In this document: positions 4,676-11,276 of the stretch, piece by piece
Position numbering within the stretch: the stretch's first letter is position 1
Layout of the letters: each line of letters opens with the position of its first letter
NCBI GenBank assembly: GCA_017935805.1
Contig: JAGBGV010000075.1
Location: 1 to 11,276, forward strand
Source: Clostridia bacterium
GTDB taxonomy: Bacteria; Bacillota_A; Clostridia; Oscillospirales; CAG-272
Length of the DNA: 11,276 nucleotides
Direction: 5' to 3'
Translations under genes and position numbers: made by a program
The notes under the pieces: model-generated
Seen by the model: the letters and a program-made list of their open reading frames with translations, nothing else
Told to the model about the DNA's origin: nothing
The model's database searches: none

Positions 4676-6646
4676 ATGTCAAGATATATTCCATTTCCCG
4701 CAGACCCGAACGACGCTCCCTTTGATATAAGTTTCATTTTTGAGGATGAGAAGCCTGCAGGCAAGCACGGTTTTCTTAAAGCAGACGGAGACAGATTCGT
4801 GTTCGAGGACGGCACGGTCGCAAGATTCTGGGGAACTAACGTAAACAGCGGTCACAACTTCCCCGACTACGATTACGCGGAAAAATTCGCTAAGCGCCTT
4901 GCAAAATTCGGCTGTAACATCGTCAGACTCCATCAGCTCGACGCAGAGTGGGCGACACCGAACATTTTCCAGTTCACTAAAGGTCCTCACCAGAAGAACA
5001 CACAGACCTTTGACCCCGAGAGCATGAGACGGCTGGACTATCTCATCTACTGCCTCAAGGAAGAGGGTATCTACGTTTACATGGACATGTACACCTACCG
5101 CAAGTTCAAGACAGGGGATGGAGTTGAGAACGCGTTCCTGCTCAAGGACGGCGGCAAGCCTTACAACTACTTCGCGCCTCGCCTTGTTGAGCTGCAGAAG
5201 AAGCTGGCGTATGATCTGTGGAATCATGTTAACGAGTTCACGGGAGTGGCATACAAGGACGAGCCTGCTATCGTGCTTGCAGAGATCGTCAACGAGAGTG
5301 ATTTCTCCATTTACAAGATAGACATTGAGCCTTACGCAACTATTTACCGCGACATGCTTGACAAGTGGGCAAAGGAAAACGGCATGGACATTGATGCATA
5401 CACCTGCAACATCAACGATTTCGATGATCCCATTCAGTCCGCGTTCCGAGTAAAGCTGCAAGAGGACCACTACATTGACATGATGAACTGCCTCCGGGAG
5501 ATCGGGGTGAAAATTCCCATCTGCGGCACAAACTGGGCAGTTACAAACGAGCAGAGAAAGCCCAACAACGTGTGCGATTTCAACGACAGCCACTTCTATT
5601 TCTACGATTGGCGTTGGAATCCGGGGGATCAGCGCTTCCTCAATACTGCACTTACACAAGCACCCGACGGATTCCTTCATCACATGGCGGCGGCTCGCTC
5701 CTTCGGCAGACCCATGTTCTGCTCCGAGTGGGATCTGCCATGGCCTAACGAGTACAGAGCAGAGTCTCCTGTCCTCTTCGCTGCGGCAGGACTGCTTCAG
5801 GGCTGGTCAGGCTTTGCTATTCACACATATGCTTACTCATCTCACCTTGAGAGGATGACCATGCTCGGCAAGGAGATCAGCGCGGAATCCATTGGCGGCA
5901 CAGCTTACCGCGAGGGTATCTTCTCCACCTGGAACGACCCCGCAAAGTTCGGTCTGTTCTATCATGCGGCACTTATCACCAGACGCGGGGACGTAAAGGA
6001 ATCTCCAAACACCACAGCAATGAAGGCGCTGACCATGAACACCTGCCCCTTTGATGAGCTTTCCGCTGTGTCCGAGTACACAAAGATCGGAATGGAATAC
6101 GAGCCCGGTGAGTCTACGGCTGACCGCGTGATCGACGAGAAAACTTGCCTTGTGGATCTCTCAAAGAAGGAGGTCCGCTCCGATACAGGGGAGATGTACC
6201 GCAACTGGGACAAGAACTACGGCACCATCGACACACCCAGATCCAAGTGCATTTACGGATTCCTGGAAAAGAACGGCAAGATTGAAATAGACGGCTTATC
6301 CGTTCAGGGCAAGACTGATTTCTCCGTTATCGCTGTTTCCTCTCTGTCCGACGAGGCGCTTGACAAGTGTGACAACATGCTGCTCACCGCTGTAGGCAGA
6401 GCAAAGAATACTGACGCTAAGTTTGACGGAGACCTGATGCTTGAATACGGAAAGGCCCCCATTACGGTTGAGGTTATTGAGGCTGATATCGAGATCCGCA
6501 CATCCTGTCCCACCATGAGAGTATGGGCGGTAAGTGCAGAGGGCTTCTACATCGGTGCGCTTCCCACTACTTACGAAAACGGCGTCCTCCGCTTCACTAT
6601 CGGCAAGGATTACCCGTCCATGTATTACCACATAAGAGAAGAATAA
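4676..6646 (+). CDS. Clan GH-A (GH5-like) glycoside hydrolase, intracellular
   Basis: This 656-residue protein has a (beta/alpha)8-barrel glycosidase domain over roughly residues 30-400. FWGTNVNSGHN (51-61) and NIVRLHQLD (81-89) are early barrel strands. The acid/base is E207 in LAEIVNESD, the Asn-Glu signature of clan GH-A after strand 4. The likely nucleophile is E351 in FCSEWDLP on strand 7. A beta-rich tail (about 470-656) probably packs against the barrel. No signal peptide, carbohydrate-binding module or dockerin is visible, so it acts inside the cell on imported oligosaccharides. The ribosome site AAAGGAG (4661-4667) precedes the ATG. The spacing from the ceramidase-like gene shows one operon. 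It resembles proteins annotated as cellulase-family hydrolases, but the exact family and linkage specificity cannot be told. Confidence 0.75.
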   Translation: MSRYIPFPADPNDAPFDISFIFEDEKPAGKHGFLKADGDRFVFEDGTVARFWGTNVNSGHNFPDYDYAEKFAKRLAKFGCNIVRLHQLDAEWATPNIFQFTKGPHQKNTQTFDPESMRRLDYLIYCLKEEGIYVYMDMYTYRKFKTGDGVENAFLLKDGGKPYNYFAPRLVELQKKLAYDLWNHVNEFTGVAYKDEPAIVLAEIVNESDFSIYKIDIEPYATIYRDMLDKWAKENGMDIDAYTCNINDFDDPIQSAFRVKLQEDHYIDMMNCLREIGVKIPICGTNWAVTNEQRKPNNVCDFNDSHFYFYDWRWNPGDQRFLNTALTQAPDGFLHHMAAARSFGRPMFCSEWDLPWPNEYRAESPVLFAAAGLLQGWSGFAIHTYAYSSHLERMTMLGKEISAESIGGTAYREGIFSTWNDPAKFGLFYHAALITRRGDVKESPNTTAMKALTMNTCPFDELSAVSEYTKIGMEYEPGESTADRVIDEKTCLVDLSKKEVRSDTGEMYRNWDKNYGTIDTPRSKCIYGFLEKNGKIEIDGLSVQGKTDFSVIAVSSLSDEALDKCDNMLLTAVGRAKNTDAKFDGDLMLEYGKAPITVEVIEADIEIRTSCPTMRVWAVSAEGFYIGALPTTYENGVLRFTIGKDYPSMYYHIREE

Positions 6647-6648
6647 AC

Positions 6649-6678
6649 AAAAAAGCCTTACCTTACGGTAGGGCTTTT
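6649..6678. terminator. Shared bidirectional terminator between convergent operons
   Basis: AAGCCTTACC (6653-6662), loop TTAC, and GGTAGGGCTT (6667-6676) are flanked by an A run on the left and TT on the right, so both strands get a T tract. It begins three bases after the GH stop and ends 13 bases before the minus-strand stop at 6691. Confidence 0.9.
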
Positions 6679-6690
6679 GATTTGCTGATA

Positions 6691-8019
6691 TCAGAATATC
6701 TTGCGCTTTGAATCCTTCGGGAGTCTTATTGTCCAGCTTTGGAGACGGCATCTGTCGGAGATATATTCATCCTTGAAGGAGTCGGAATGTACCCACCAGC
6801 CTGCAAGACGCTGATTGCGCAGGGTTGGGAATTCGTTCAGGTCTATCTGCCACTTGTCAGGCACAACTGTGAACTCGCGCTCGCCGGAAAGGATCGCAAG
6901 TGCGGCACGGAGCCAATCTGCGGGACCCAGCTTTTTGCCGCCAACTGTGATCTCTGTGGGAAGGAAGGTGCCGTCGGGTATCTGATTTGCGGACTCGCGC
7001 ATCTCGTCTGCTGTAACTCTTACAGGGTGGGGGATAGCGTAGGGAACATCAAGGAATCCGAACACCTTTCCGCATACGTGCTCCTCTTTTCCCTGCAAAA
7101 AGTCGCGGCAGGCAAGGAGAATGTCACTGATACACAGGGATTCGGGTGTTGTTACCGGGAAGAAGTCATCGCAAAGCGCTTTTCTCAGCTCAGGTATCAT
7201 GTCCGGAGTAATAACTCTGTGAGAGCGAAGCTTATCCGCAAGAGCGTTGTATGTAGTGACGTTGAAGCGGTCATCCGCCTTGATCTTTTCCAGGAAGAAA
7301 CGCAGATTTTCTTCAAAGCGTTCAACTTCTTCCTCAGTACACAGATCGCTTTTCACCCACTCGCCCTGATTGTTTTCCTTGTAGAAGTTCTGTCTGTCGG
7401 TAAATGTGGTGACAACGTGCATCTGCGGGTGATGCAGACATATGCATACGTCAAGCTCCGCCATTTCTTCAATAAGCTTAAGAACATCATCCTTTGAGCA
7501 TTTTCCGAAATTATCGTAGCAGGATTTCAGCAGAATATTCCAAAGATTGCAGAAGGATACCGGTCTTGAGCGGACTATATCATGTGTGAGTCCACCCTCA
7601 AAGATCTCAACTCCCATATCTGCGTAACCGTACAGTGCTACATAAGAGTCTGATACGCCGGGAGGGGATGCGGCTCCGATGCGATGTTCACCGAGGATAC
7701 GCTTCAGAATATCAAAGCACTCGTCTTCTTCTTTTCGGAAGTGCTTCATTGCCTCGTCAAAGTCCTCGATATCTGTGTATTCGTTTATTGTCGGGTGAAA
7801 TGAATGCTTGAGAGAGTGGGTGTGTATTTCGCACTTCTTCAGCTCCTCGATGCAGTCTGTTCTGCCCCATTTTTGGAGAGCCTCTGCAAGCCAACCCACA
7901 ACATTGTGGCATGGTGTGAAGCCTGCCTCGCGTATGATTTTTGAAGCTCTGACTATTCCGTCAGCTCCTTTTTCGTTGACATAGTCTTCTGTATCAAAGG
8001 TAAAGATAAGGTCTGTCAT
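6691..8019 (-). CDS. NodB-like polysaccharide deacetylase-fold protein with repeated C-terminal domain
   Basis: This 442-residue protein starts with FTFDTED (6-12), the metal-binding aspartate motif of NodB-type deacetylases. It then has HSLKH (68-72), which fits the HSxxH metal motif, and LHHPQMH (195-201), which fits the later LxH motif. The domain spans about 1-265; these enzymes remove N- or O-acetyl groups from glycans. The C-terminal part carries two related segments, DFFPVTTPES...DILLACRDFL (285-308) and GTFLPTEITVGG...DWLRAALAIL (350-377). The second resembles pseudomurein-binding repeats. No signal peptide is seen, so the protein is probably cytosolic. The ribosome site AAGGAGGA (minus strand, 8026-8033) precedes the ATG. 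It lies 92 bp downstream of the isomerase gene and is probably co-transcribed with it. Catalytic activity and acetylated substrate are inferred. Confidence 0.65.
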   Translation of the reverse strand: MTDLIFTFDTEDYVNEKGADGIVRASKIIREAGFTPCHNVVGWLAEALQKWGRTDCIEELKKCEIHTHSLKHSFHPTINEYTDIEDFDEAMKHFRKEEDECFDILKRILGEHRIGAASPPGVSDSYVALYGYADMGVEIFEGGLTHDIVRSRPVSFCNLWNILLKSCYDNFGKCSKDDVLKLIEEMAELDVCICLHHPQMHVVTTFTDRQNFYKENNQGEWVKSDLCTEEEVERFEENLRFFLEKIKADDRFNVTTYNALADKLRSHRVITPDMIPELRKALCDDFFPVTTPESLCISDILLACRDFLQGKEEHVCGKVFGFLDVPYAIPHPVRVTADEMRESANQIPDGTFLPTEITVGGKKLGPADWLRAALAILSGEREFTVVPDKWQIDLNEFPTLRNQRLAGWWVHSDSFKDEYISDRCRLQSWTIRLPKDSKRKIF

Positions 8020-8111
8020 GTATTATCCTCCTTGGGAGTGGTTGCCGTGCTAATGAGTTGTTACAATATTTGTTCCGTTAGTTGCTGCCTGTCAAGACTG
8101 CTGCGGAAGGC

Positions 8112-8948
8112 TTACGCTTCAGCCATCCATTTTTTGAGCAGATCTCTTGCCATGGCAATATCACGCTTCTGCTGTTCACCTACGATCTCACGCTCAATGG
8201 TAAGGGTGCCTGTGTAGCCAAGCTCGCCCAGCTTTTTGATTACTGCGGGGAGGTTAGCCTTGCCCTGACCTGCGGGAGTTTCAGAACCAAGCTGCATACC
8301 GTCGGTGGGGTAGAGACCGTCCTTAATGTGAGTTTCCATAACGTACTGACCGAAAACGTCCAGTGCGTCGAGAGTATTAGCCTTGCCGTAAAGGATAAGG
8401 TTGGCGGTGTCGAAGTTAATGCCTACGTTGCCGGTGCCTATTGCCTGAATAGTGCGGAGCATGGTGACAGGAGTTTCCTGACCTGTTTCAAAGAGGAAAT
8501 GCTGTCCTTTAGCGTCCATGAATCGACAAAGATCGCGAAGAGCCGCAACAGTGCCTGTGAAATTAGGATCGTCGGGATTCTCGGGAATGAATCCAACGTG
8601 TGTTACCACTTTCTTAACACCGATCATTTCCGCAAATTCGGATGCTCTTTTCAGGGCGTTGAGACGTGCAAATCTATATGCCGGAGGAACAAGTCCGATG
8701 GTAGCGGGGCCGTCCGTGAAGTTCCATTCGCAGGGACCGTCCCAGCCTGCCCATACGGTAGTGATCTCAAATCCCGTTTCCTCGACAGCGTCGTTAACAG
8801 CTTTTGCGTATTCTGCGGTGAACATGGATTCATCCCAAATGCAGAGCTGGCATGACTGAATTTCCATTTCTATAGCTGCCTTGAATGCTGCTACCAGGTC
8901 TGTTCCCTTGCCGTAGTTCACCTGAACACCGATCTTATTATTCATCAT
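8112..8948 (-). CDS. Sugar phosphate isomerase/epimerase, xylose-isomerase-like TIM barrel
   Basis: This 278-residue protein belongs to the AP-endonuclease-2/xylose-isomerase-like TIM-barrel family. Four expected metal or catalytic residues are visible: E154 in FLFETGQETP, D180 in NFDTANLILYG, H207 in THIKDG, and E252 in LTIERE. The glycine-rich SETPAGQGKANL is a typical substrate loop. Family members epimerise or isomerise ketoses, inosose or sugar phosphates. Two adjacent ATGs (8948 and 8945) are possible starts; GAGG lies upstream with nine bases before the first. It has a clear promoter and is the first gene of the minus-strand arm of the locus. With the GH and NodB-like partners it suggests processing of sugars released inside the cell. 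The precise sugar is unknown. Confidence 0.8.
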   Translation of the reverse strand: MMNNKIGVQVNYGKGTDLVAAFKAAIEMEIQSCQLCIWDESMFTAEYAKAVNDAVEETGFEITTVWAGWDGPCEWNFTDGPATIGLVPPAYRFARLNALKRASEFAEMIGVKKVVTHVGFIPENPDDPNFTGTVAALRDLCRFMDAKGQHFLFETGQETPVTMLRTIQAIGTGNVGINFDTANLILYGKANTLDALDVFGQYVMETHIKDGLYPTDGMQLGSETPAGQGKANLPAVIKKLGELGYTGTLTIEREIVGEQQKRDIAMARDLLKKWMAEA

Positions 8949-8985
8949 TTATGTTTACCTCATGCTTTTGTTTTCAGTTAACTAC

Positions 8986-9014
8986 ATTATATCTCGCAAC
9001 CGGAGAAAAATCAA
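8986..9014 (-). promoter_or_regulatory. Sigma-A-type promoter for the isomerase/NodB-like operon
   Basis: On the minus strand TTGATT (9009-9014), a 17-base spacer and a consensus TATAAT (8986-8991) form a strong promoter. Transcription would start near 8979 with a leader of about 30 bases. It is oriented towards the GH operon, so the two promoters face each other. Confidence 0.85.
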
Positions 9015-9059
9015 TAGATTATGGGAGATATACTTGAGGGAAAAACCGAACAGAATAAG

Positions 9060-9091
9060 AAAAAGCCTTACTGTCAAAGCAAGGCTTTTTT
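9060..9091 (-). terminator. Terminator after the phosphate-transport genes
   Basis: AAGCCTTACT (9063-9072) pairs with AGCAAGGCTT (9078-9087) around a five-base loop, with one A-C mismatch in the stem. The minus-strand T run follows directly. It lies 27 bases past the stop of the DUF47 gene and 46 bases upstream of the next minus-strand promoter. The + strand T run is also good. Confidence 0.85.
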
Positions 9092-9117
9092 GCGGTAAAC
9101 CGATATTCTTCTATGTA

Positions 9118-9738
9118 TCAGGTGTTCTTCATGATGATCGAGCCGATGCAGTCGCTGACGTGCTCGCAAGCATCTGCACATTCCTCGAGACAGTCGAAGA
9201 TGTTGTACCAGCACAGCTTGTCATGGGTATTAAGAGAGCCCATTGTGATGCTGCGCATAGCAGTTATGTAAAGCTTGTCACATTCCTCTTCAACATCGTT
9301 ACATTCGATAATAAGAGAACGGATCTTCTTGGACTTTTTGAAGTTGCTGAATTCGCCCATTATGGAGCACAAAAGATCACATCCGCGAACGAGATTCTTG
9401 GCATATTCAACAGCGGCAGCTTCGACAGCCTTGATATCGTAGATATACATCTTCTGGAGAACCTCCTCCATAATATCGAGAACGTTGTCAAGCTGGTAGC
9501 TCATCATATCAAGATCTTCGCGGTCAACGGGGGTTACAAAGGCTTTAGCCAACGCTTCACCCATTTCGTGCTTCTTCTTGTCAGCGCTGTGTTCAATGGA
9601 ATGCATCTTATTAAGCATTTCTTCAAGCTTATCTGCATCGTAATTTTCAAGGCAGAAAACAAGATACTCTGCCGCCTGCTTGGAAAGTGAAGCACATTCC
9701 ATGAAATTATCAAAATAGAATTTATCGCCTTTAGCCAT
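9118..9738 (-). CDS. DUF47/PhoU-like accessory protein of PiT transporter
   Basis: This 206-residue all-helical protein is of the DUF47 (PhoU-divergent) family, at the usual length. Acidic metal-binding motifs characteristic of PhoU folds are visible: HSIEHSADKKKHEM (46-59), PVDREDLDMMSYQLDNVLD (70-88), NDVEEECDKLY (147-157) and DCLEECADACEHVSD (182-196). Such proteins are cytosolic partners that are thought to regulate or support low-affinity PiT phosphate transport. The gene follows the PiT gene with a 31-bp gap and an AAAGGA ribosome site. That PiT-then-DUF47 order is the typical two-gene unit. No Pho-box-like repeat was recognised. Confidence 0.9.
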   Translation of the reverse strand: MAKGDKFYFDNFMECASLSKQAAEYLVFCLENYDADKLEEMLNKMHSIEHSADKKKHEMGEALAKAFVTPVDREDLDMMSYQLDNVLDIMEEVLQKMYIYDIKAVEAAAVEYAKNLVRGCDLLCSIMGEFSNFKKSKKIRSLIIECNDVEEECDKLYITAMRSITMGSLNTHDKLCWYNIFDCLEECADACEHVSDCIGSIIMKNT

Positions 9739-9769
9739 CGTTATAATTCCTTTCCGTTATGTAGTGTGT

Positions 9770-10819
9770 TTAAGCAAATATCATAATAAACAGCTTTGTC
9801 ATGAGGAAACCGATAAGACCGCAACCGGGGAAGGTAAGCACCCATGTGAGCACCATTTCCTTTACAACGCCGAAGTTGATTGCGGAAACACGCTTTACTG
9901 CACCAACGCCCATGATGGAAGTGGTCTTTGCGTGTGTAGTTGAAACGGGGAGGCTGAGCAGGGAGCAAATAAGACGTGAGGTGGAAGCGGCAAGGTCTGC
10001 AGAGAAGCCCTGGTATTTTTCCAGCTTAACCATATCCATACCGACGGATTTGATGATCTTTTTGCCGCCCATTGCTGTTCCGAGTGCCATGATGACCGAG
10101 CAGAGGATCATGATCCAATGAGCGGGCTGCATGTTCTGGGGGATAGGCTCACCGTTTGACATATACAGGCAAAGGATGATAATACCCATGAACTTCTGCC
10201 CGTCCTGTGCACCGTGCATGAATGCAGAATAGGCAGCACCTGCGATCTGTGCACCACGGAAGAAGGGCTCTGTTTTCGGGCGGTTTGCTTTTCTGAACAG
10301 GAGGGTTGTCAGCTTGCAGGTGATCCAACCGAGACCGAATCCGAGCACTACGGAAATACCGATTCCGTATACTACCTTGACCCATTCGTTCGGGTTTACG
10401 CCGCTGAGGCTGTTGTTTATTGCGATTGCACTACCGGTGAGGCCGGCAATGAGTGCATGGCTTTCGCTGGTGGGGATACCGAATACCCATGCCAGTGTCG
10501 CCCAGAGAACGATCGCAAAGAGCGCGGCACTGAGAGCTATAACTGCCATGTCGGGATCATCTCCGAAATCCACCATCTTGGTGATCGTTTCAGCAACGGT
10601 TGCGTTCAAGAGCGTCATTACGAAAACGCCGAGGAAATTGAACACCGCAGCCATAAGGATAGCCGCTTTAGGTGGCATACATCTTGTAACTACGCAGGTT
10701 GCAATGGCGTTTGGAGCATCTGTCCATCCGTTTACAAGGATAACGCCGAGAGTCAGCATTACCGCAAGGAACAGAAGGGGATTTGCCGTCATTTGATTCC
10801 AAAAATATAAGATATCCAT
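9770..10819 (-). CDS. pit: PiT family inorganic phosphate transporter
   Basis: This 349-residue polytopic membrane protein has the inverted-repeat PiT architecture. The first half has GWTDAPNAIATCV (31-43) and GIPTSESHALIAG (114-126). The second half has HGAQDGQKFMG (202-212) and LPVSTTHAKTTSIMGVGA (290-307), the paired phosphate- and cation-binding signatures. About ten hydrophobic segments are apparent. PiT proteins move inorganic phosphate, as a metal-phosphate complex with protons or with sodium, into the cell. Length suits the compact bacterial form without a large central loop. GGGAAGG precedes the ATG by five bases. The gene upstream is a component of a sodium-exporting pump, so sodium coupling is possible, but the sequence does not decide this. 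Confidence 0.92.
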   Translation of the reverse strand: MDILYFWNQMTANPLLFLAVMLTLGVILVNGWTDAPNAIATCVVTRCMPPKAAILMAAVFNFLGVFVMTLLNATVAETITKMVDFGDDPDMAVIALSAALFAIVLWATLAWVFGIPTSESHALIAGLTGSAIAINNSLSGVNPNEWVKVVYGIGISVVLGFGLGWITCKLTTLLFRKANRPKTEPFFRGAQIAGAAYSAFMHGAQDGQKFMGIIILCLYMSNGEPIPQNMQPAHWIMILCSVIMALGTAMGGKKIIKSVGMDMVKLEKYQGFSADLAASTSRLICSLLSLPVSTTHAKTTSIMGVGAVKRVSAINFGVVKEMVLTWVLTFPGCGLIGFLMTKLFIMIFA

Positions 10820-10865
10820 ATAAACCTTCCCTTGGTATTAGTATATTTGATGGGGCAAGAGAGAA

Positions 10866-11048
10866 TTATTTGGAAAACAGGTAATTTATCATGCTGATTG
10901 CCAGAATAATGATACCGATTACTGTGAAGATAACCAGCATGCCTATTCCCATATATCTTAGGTTGTAAACAAAGTTGCTCAGATTAAAGGTGATATCCGG
11001 AAGAGATTCGCCTGCTGCAGAAAGTAAAATATTATATAAGAAATTCAT
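10866..11048 (-). CDS. Small OadG-like gamma subunit of sodium-pump decarboxylase
   Basis: This 60-residue protein has one strong transmembrane helix (about 33-57) with the segment YMGIGMLVIFTVIGIIILAI, which matches the single-helix pattern of oxaloacetate decarboxylase gamma chains. It lacks the proline/alanine linker and C-terminal zinc-binding part found in longer gamma subunits. Its position directly after the beta subunit gene, with a 27-bp gap, supports the assignment. Its role would be to hold the membrane and cytosolic parts of the pump together. The ribosome site is weak (GGAAAGTGAG, far upstream). A generic small membrane protein remains possible. Confidence 0.65.
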   Translation of the reverse strand: MNFLYNILLSAAGESLPDITFNLSNFVYNLRYMGIGMLVIFTVIGIIILAISMINYLFSK

Positions 11049-11075
11049 ATGCTTGTTTTCTCACTTTCCGAAAAA

Positions 11076-11276
11076 TTACGAGAACAGATTCAGGATGATA
11101 CCGCCTGCAATAACAGAGGCGATCTGACCTGAAACGTTAACGCCGATGGAATGCATAAGCAGGAAGTTCTGAGGGTCTGCCTCCAGTCCCATCTTGTGAA
11201 CGATACGTCCGGACATGGGGAATGCTGAAATACCTGCAGCACCGATCATGGGGTTGATCTTTTTGCCCTTTGGTAA
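11076..11276 (-). CDS. Sodium-translocating decarboxylase beta subunit (C-terminal end)
   Basis: The last 66 residues and the stop are present; the gene continues past the right edge. The sequence [20 protein letters not shown], then [20 protein letters not shown] and [13 protein letters not shown], is a hallmark of the OadB/GcdB/MmdB family. These membrane proteins decarboxylate carboxybiotin and export sodium ions. Whether the carboxylic substrate is oxaloacetate, glutaconyl-CoA or methylmalonyl-CoA depends on the carboxyltransferase gene, which is not in the window. The small gamma-like gene and phosphate transporter lie downstream on the same strand. Confidence 0.92.
   Translation of the reverse strand, partial: LPKGKKINPMIGAAGISAFPMSGRIVHKMGLEADPQNFLLMHSIGVNVSGQIASVIAGGIILNLFS

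Noticed and set aside
4679..5683. 334-codon open frame on the minus strand opposite the glycosidase
   Set aside because: It lacks a ribosome site and recognisable motifs, and lies wholly antisense to a well-supported enzyme. It is a codon-bias shadow.
6739..7497. 252-codon + strand open frame opposite the NodB-like gene
   Set aside because: It is antisense to a gene with metal-binding motifs and a good ribosome site. Its own translation is Cys- and Val-rich without family features.
8067..8095. Possible internal promoter between the isomerase and NodB-like genes (minus-strand TTGACA at 8090-8095)
   Set aside because: No acceptable -10 box lies 16-18 bases downstream; the nearest candidate, TATTGT, is 21 bases away.
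8082..8855. 257-codon + strand open frame opposite the isomerase gene
   Set aside because: The opposite strand has promoter, ribosome site and four catalytic residues. This frame has none of these.
8962..9690. + strand open frame covering a promoter, terminator and the DUF47 gene
   Set aside because: It crosses the minus-strand promoter and the terminator hairpin, and is antisense to a conserved gene.
10214..10810. Two overlapping + strand open frames opposite the PiT gene
   Set aside because: The minus-strand frame carries all PiT signatures. The + frames lack start signals and known motifs.

Overview
The window reads as chromosomal DNA of a low-to-mid GC anaerobic Firmicute, most likely a clostridial gut or rumen lineage near Ruminococcus (Oscillospiraceae). 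The pointers are purine-rich AGGAGG-type ribosome sites, sigma-A promoters of the TTGACx-17-TAxxxT type, a sodium-translocating decarboxylase, a PiT/DUF47 phosphate pair, and many cytosolic carbohydrate enzymes. The genus is an inference; no rRNA or marker gene is present.

Layout. Positions 1-189 hold the 3' end of a COG2509-like FAD-dependent dehydrogenase, followed by a terminator. A strong promoter (331-359) then drives two overlapping + strand genes: an alpha-oxoamine synthase that resembles bacterial serine palmitoyltransferase (417-1613) and a short-chain dehydrogenase (1603-2397). Together they have the composition expected for the first two steps of sphingoid-base synthesis. A multi-hairpin interspersed element (2446-2575) and a small membrane-anchored NTF2-fold-like gene on the minus strand (2598-2999) come next.

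From 3186 to 9014 lies a convergent locus of four enzymes without signal peptides. The + strand carries a neutral-ceramidase-fold hydrolase and a clan GH-A glycoside hydrolase, 18 bp apart, under a clear promoter. The minus strand carries a xylose-isomerase-like sugar isomerase/epimerase followed by a NodB-like polysaccharide-deacetylase-fold protein with a repeated C-terminal domain. The two arms meet at a bidirectional terminator (6649-6678). They probably serve one intracellular glycan or glycoconjugate pathway, whose substrate cannot be read from the sequence.

The right end (9060-11276, minus strand) reads, in transcription order: the C-terminus of a sodium-pump decarboxylase beta subunit, a 60-residue gamma-like membrane subunit, a PiT phosphate transporter, and its DUF47/PhoU-like accessory protein, ending in a terminator.

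Five intergenic hairpins (206-234, 2402-2436, 3122-3156, 6649-6678, 9060-9091) share the same stem, AAGCCTTAC(C/T) paired with (G/A)GTAGGGCTT or a close variant, with compensatory changes. They look like one family of terminators dispersed through the genome. The items most worth following up are the serine-palmitoyltransferase-like/SDR pair in a Firmicute, the ceramidase-like enzyme with a Cys where a zinc-binding His is expected, and the NodB-like protein with a duplicated pseudomurein-binding-like tail.
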